The notes under the pieces are model-generated. The model made no database searches, was not told the origin of the DNA, and saw nothing but the letters and a program-made list of their open reading frames with translations. A DNA stretch of 64,000 nucleotides from Phlyctochytrium arcticum (Eukaryota > Chytridiomycota > Chytridiomycetes > Chytridiales > Chytridiaceae), in contig JAHLKI010000014.1 in the NCBI GenBank assembly GCA_025602905.1, positions 434,001 to 498,000 of the forward strand. The letters run 5' to 3'. Made by a program: the position numbers and the translations under genes. This document shows positions 62,428 through 64,000 of the stretch, piece after piece (position 1 is the first letter of the stretch; each line of letters begins with the position of its first letter).

Positions 62428-62989
62428 ATGGCAACATCTTCCAACAAGCCAGCAACAGCAGAGAAGCGTCCCTCGGACCAAGAGATTGTCTCGCAAGTAC
62501 GTAGACATGCGGGATCTTAGTTTTTGATCTTGAAATGTACTGATAAACATTATGCATAGGTTAATGCCATGAAGTCGGAAATGAATGCGATAGCATCAAA
62601 GTTGGGCGAGCTGGAAATGGAGAAGGATGAACACCAGTAAGAGAGGACCAACGTAATTTCGTTCAAAGGAAAAATGCGAATGAAGATTTCCGTTGCAGAC
62701 TTGTCGTCGACACAGTTACGCCTATGGAAGGAGACCGAAAGTGCTTTCGATTGGTCGGGGGTGTACTGGTAGAGCGAACAGTAAAGGATGTTCTTCCTGC
62801 TGTGCAAACAAATATGGAAGGAGTGAGTAGCCCTTTTCCCTGGTGGTGTTGGTTCCTGCACGATACTCATAATGATGACAGATATCTAATATTATCAAGC
62901 AACTGGTTGCTACATACAAGAAAAAGGAGCAAGATCTGGAGGCATATCAGAAGAAGTGGAATGTTCAAATTCGAGAGCAACAACAATAG
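62428..62989 (+). CDS. PFD2: Prefoldin subunit 2
   Basis: Four small exons, 62428-62496, 62560-62636, 62699-62822 and 62882-62989, sum to 125 residues, the usual size of prefoldin beta subunits. N-terminal coiled coil: EIVSQVNAMKSEMNAIASKL. Central beta-hairpin block: DTVTPMEGDRKCFRLVGGVL followed by VERTVKDVLPAVQTNMEG. C-terminal coiled coil: IIKQLVATYKKKEQDLEAYQ. Prefoldin is a hexameric cytosolic chaperone that delivers unfolded actin and tubulin to the TRiC/CCT chaperonin. The final QQQ before TAG is a short tail. Confidence 0.94.
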
Positions 62990-63160
62990 GGGCGATGATT
63001 TTTGCGGCGTTGCAAATGTGTGTAGCGGCGGTTGTACATAGAAAGTTTGAATACAGGATATCCCAAACAAGAAGAAATTGATCAAGTGGTAAAAAATATG
63101 TACAAAATATGTCTGCAAAAGAGGGCAGTACATTGGGTATCAGATGATCAGCGGCTCTGT

Positions 63161-63927
63161 CTATGAAAGATCCATAGCTGCCGCCCGCTGTTCTGGGTTA
63201 TTGTCATCTTCATTCAAAATCCCTTCCTCCTCTTCCTCCTGCAACGGAGGTGTGGAGGAGCCCTCCTTGAGCTGTTCCTCTTCTGCACGGTCCTCCTCTG
63301 TCCGCTTATCTTCAGCGATTATATTCTGCAACTCGTGGATTGCCGCAACAATGGATAGCAGATGCTTCTTGCGGACCTCGCGCTTGGCACGAAGCGCTTT
63401 GGTTTCAACCTTTAGCTTCTCTATTTTGGCTTTGAGTTTCCCAGCATTCCTAGAGTTCGAAAATGTCAGAAAGTGCATTCTTGCTCGTCAGCAAAATCGT
63501 ATACTCACTCTATACTTCGACTGCGGGTTGGTAATGCGTTGATCTTGTGGGCCACGATATCATACTCCAACTTGTTTGCGCGAATTTTCTGCGCTTCTGC
63601 CAACTTTTCTTTCAATCCACCTATATCCCCCTGTCCTTGCAGAATCTCTTCCTCGATTCTCTCCTGCTCTTTTACATAACGTACTACCTCCCGCTCATTC
63701 ATGTCGTGAACCAGCTGGTGTTTCTTGTACCCATTTTCGAGTCCCCGTAAGTCAGATTGCAGATATGATCTTTGAGCGAATCACAAACTTAGCAATGAAT
63801 CTCATGGACCGCCCTTTTGGAAAATACCTTTCAGCGTCCCTTGCGGCCAAAACTTGAGAGACATAGCGGCGAAAACAGGTTTTCAACGGGCGGTGGTCAA
63901 TTAGAAGCCGATTTCGAGTGATAATTT
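63161..63927 (-). CDS. THOC7: THO complex subunit 7 (5' end missing at the window edge)
   Basis: Exons visible (minus): 63927-63828, 63769-63509, 63449-63161, all in phase. The N-terminal family block ITRNRLLIDHRPLKTCFRRY is followed by SYLQSDLRGLENGYKKHQLV and the hallmark KLAEAQKIRANKLEYDIVAH. A long coiled coil comes next (KLKAKIEKLKVETKALRAKR) and an acidic Glu-rich tail with a run of five Glu. THOC7 belongs to the THO/TREX complex that couples transcription to mRNA packaging and export. The first visible exon is preceded by a likely acceptor (AATCTAG) and, in the last bases of the window, a GTTAGT donor, so the initiating exon runs off the right edge. Confidence 0.85.
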
Positions 63928-64000
63928 CTAGATTGCGGGTTAGAAAGAGTCGGTATGGACGTCCAGACAGGTTTCATTGACTACTAACCCGTTGTTATTG

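Overview
The window is eukaryotic nuclear DNA from a fungus. Most genes carry short GT-AG introns of about 50-75 nt, several proteins contain long Gln, His, Ala or Pro tracts, and conserved eukaryotic genes can be assembled exon by exon: INO80, MMS19, THOC7, prefoldin subunit 2, a Yap-type bZIP factor, an old yellow enzyme and a glyoxal oxidase-like enzyme. A 7TM receptor fused to an RGS domain, a Bicaudal-C-like KH/SAM protein, a Cache-domain membrane sensor and a decayed Fanzor together suggest an early-diverging fungus, most likely a chytrid. Fanzor nucleases were characterised from the chytrid Spizellomyces punctatus. The lineage call is an inference, not a measurement.

Layout. 0.2-2.3 kb holds a broken Fanzor gene. 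2.9-5.1 kb (minus) is a 7TM-RGS receptor. 5.8-8.6 kb and 8.8-10.1 kb (plus) are an Ala-rich amphipathic-repeat protein and a possible mitochondrial-fission-regulator-like protein. 10.35-13.1 kb (minus) is a HAM1-like protein. 13.9-18.3 kb (minus) is a multi-KH plus SAM RNA-binding protein. About 2 kb without a convincing gene follows. 20.4-22.0 kb (minus) is a sugar transporter. 23.6-25.7 kb (minus) is an intact MULE/SWIM transposase-like gene. 26-28.5 kb is gene-poor. 28.5-29.8 kb (plus) is an old yellow enzyme. 29.9-34.1 kb (minus) is MMS19 in 18 exons, divergent from the bZIP gene (34.7-36.4 kb). 36.8-43.4 kb (minus) is INO80.

The second half has an accessory stretch. 43.8-47.6 kb contains three broken minus-strand genes, one of them a Cys-rich protein with HNH-like motifs. 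49.9-52.1 kb is a secreted, GPI-anchored radical-copper oxidase. 52.7-55.6 kb is a large, mostly intact transposase-like gene whose N-terminal zinc finger is interrupted by one TGA. Then come a small secreted Cys-rich GPI protein, a ketopantoate reductase-family enzyme, a two-TM Cache sensor, prefoldin subunit 2, and the start-truncated THOC7 at the right edge.

The housekeeping genes form no operon and share no single pathway, although INO80, MMS19, THOC7 and the bZIP factor all act in nuclear DNA or RNA metabolism. The most interesting material is the mobile or decayed layer: the Fanzor relic with an internal duplication, the HNH-like pseudogene, and the 52.7-55.6 kb transposase-like gene. 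Exon coordinates were derived by hand; for fully assembled genes the reading phases add up to a complete open frame.
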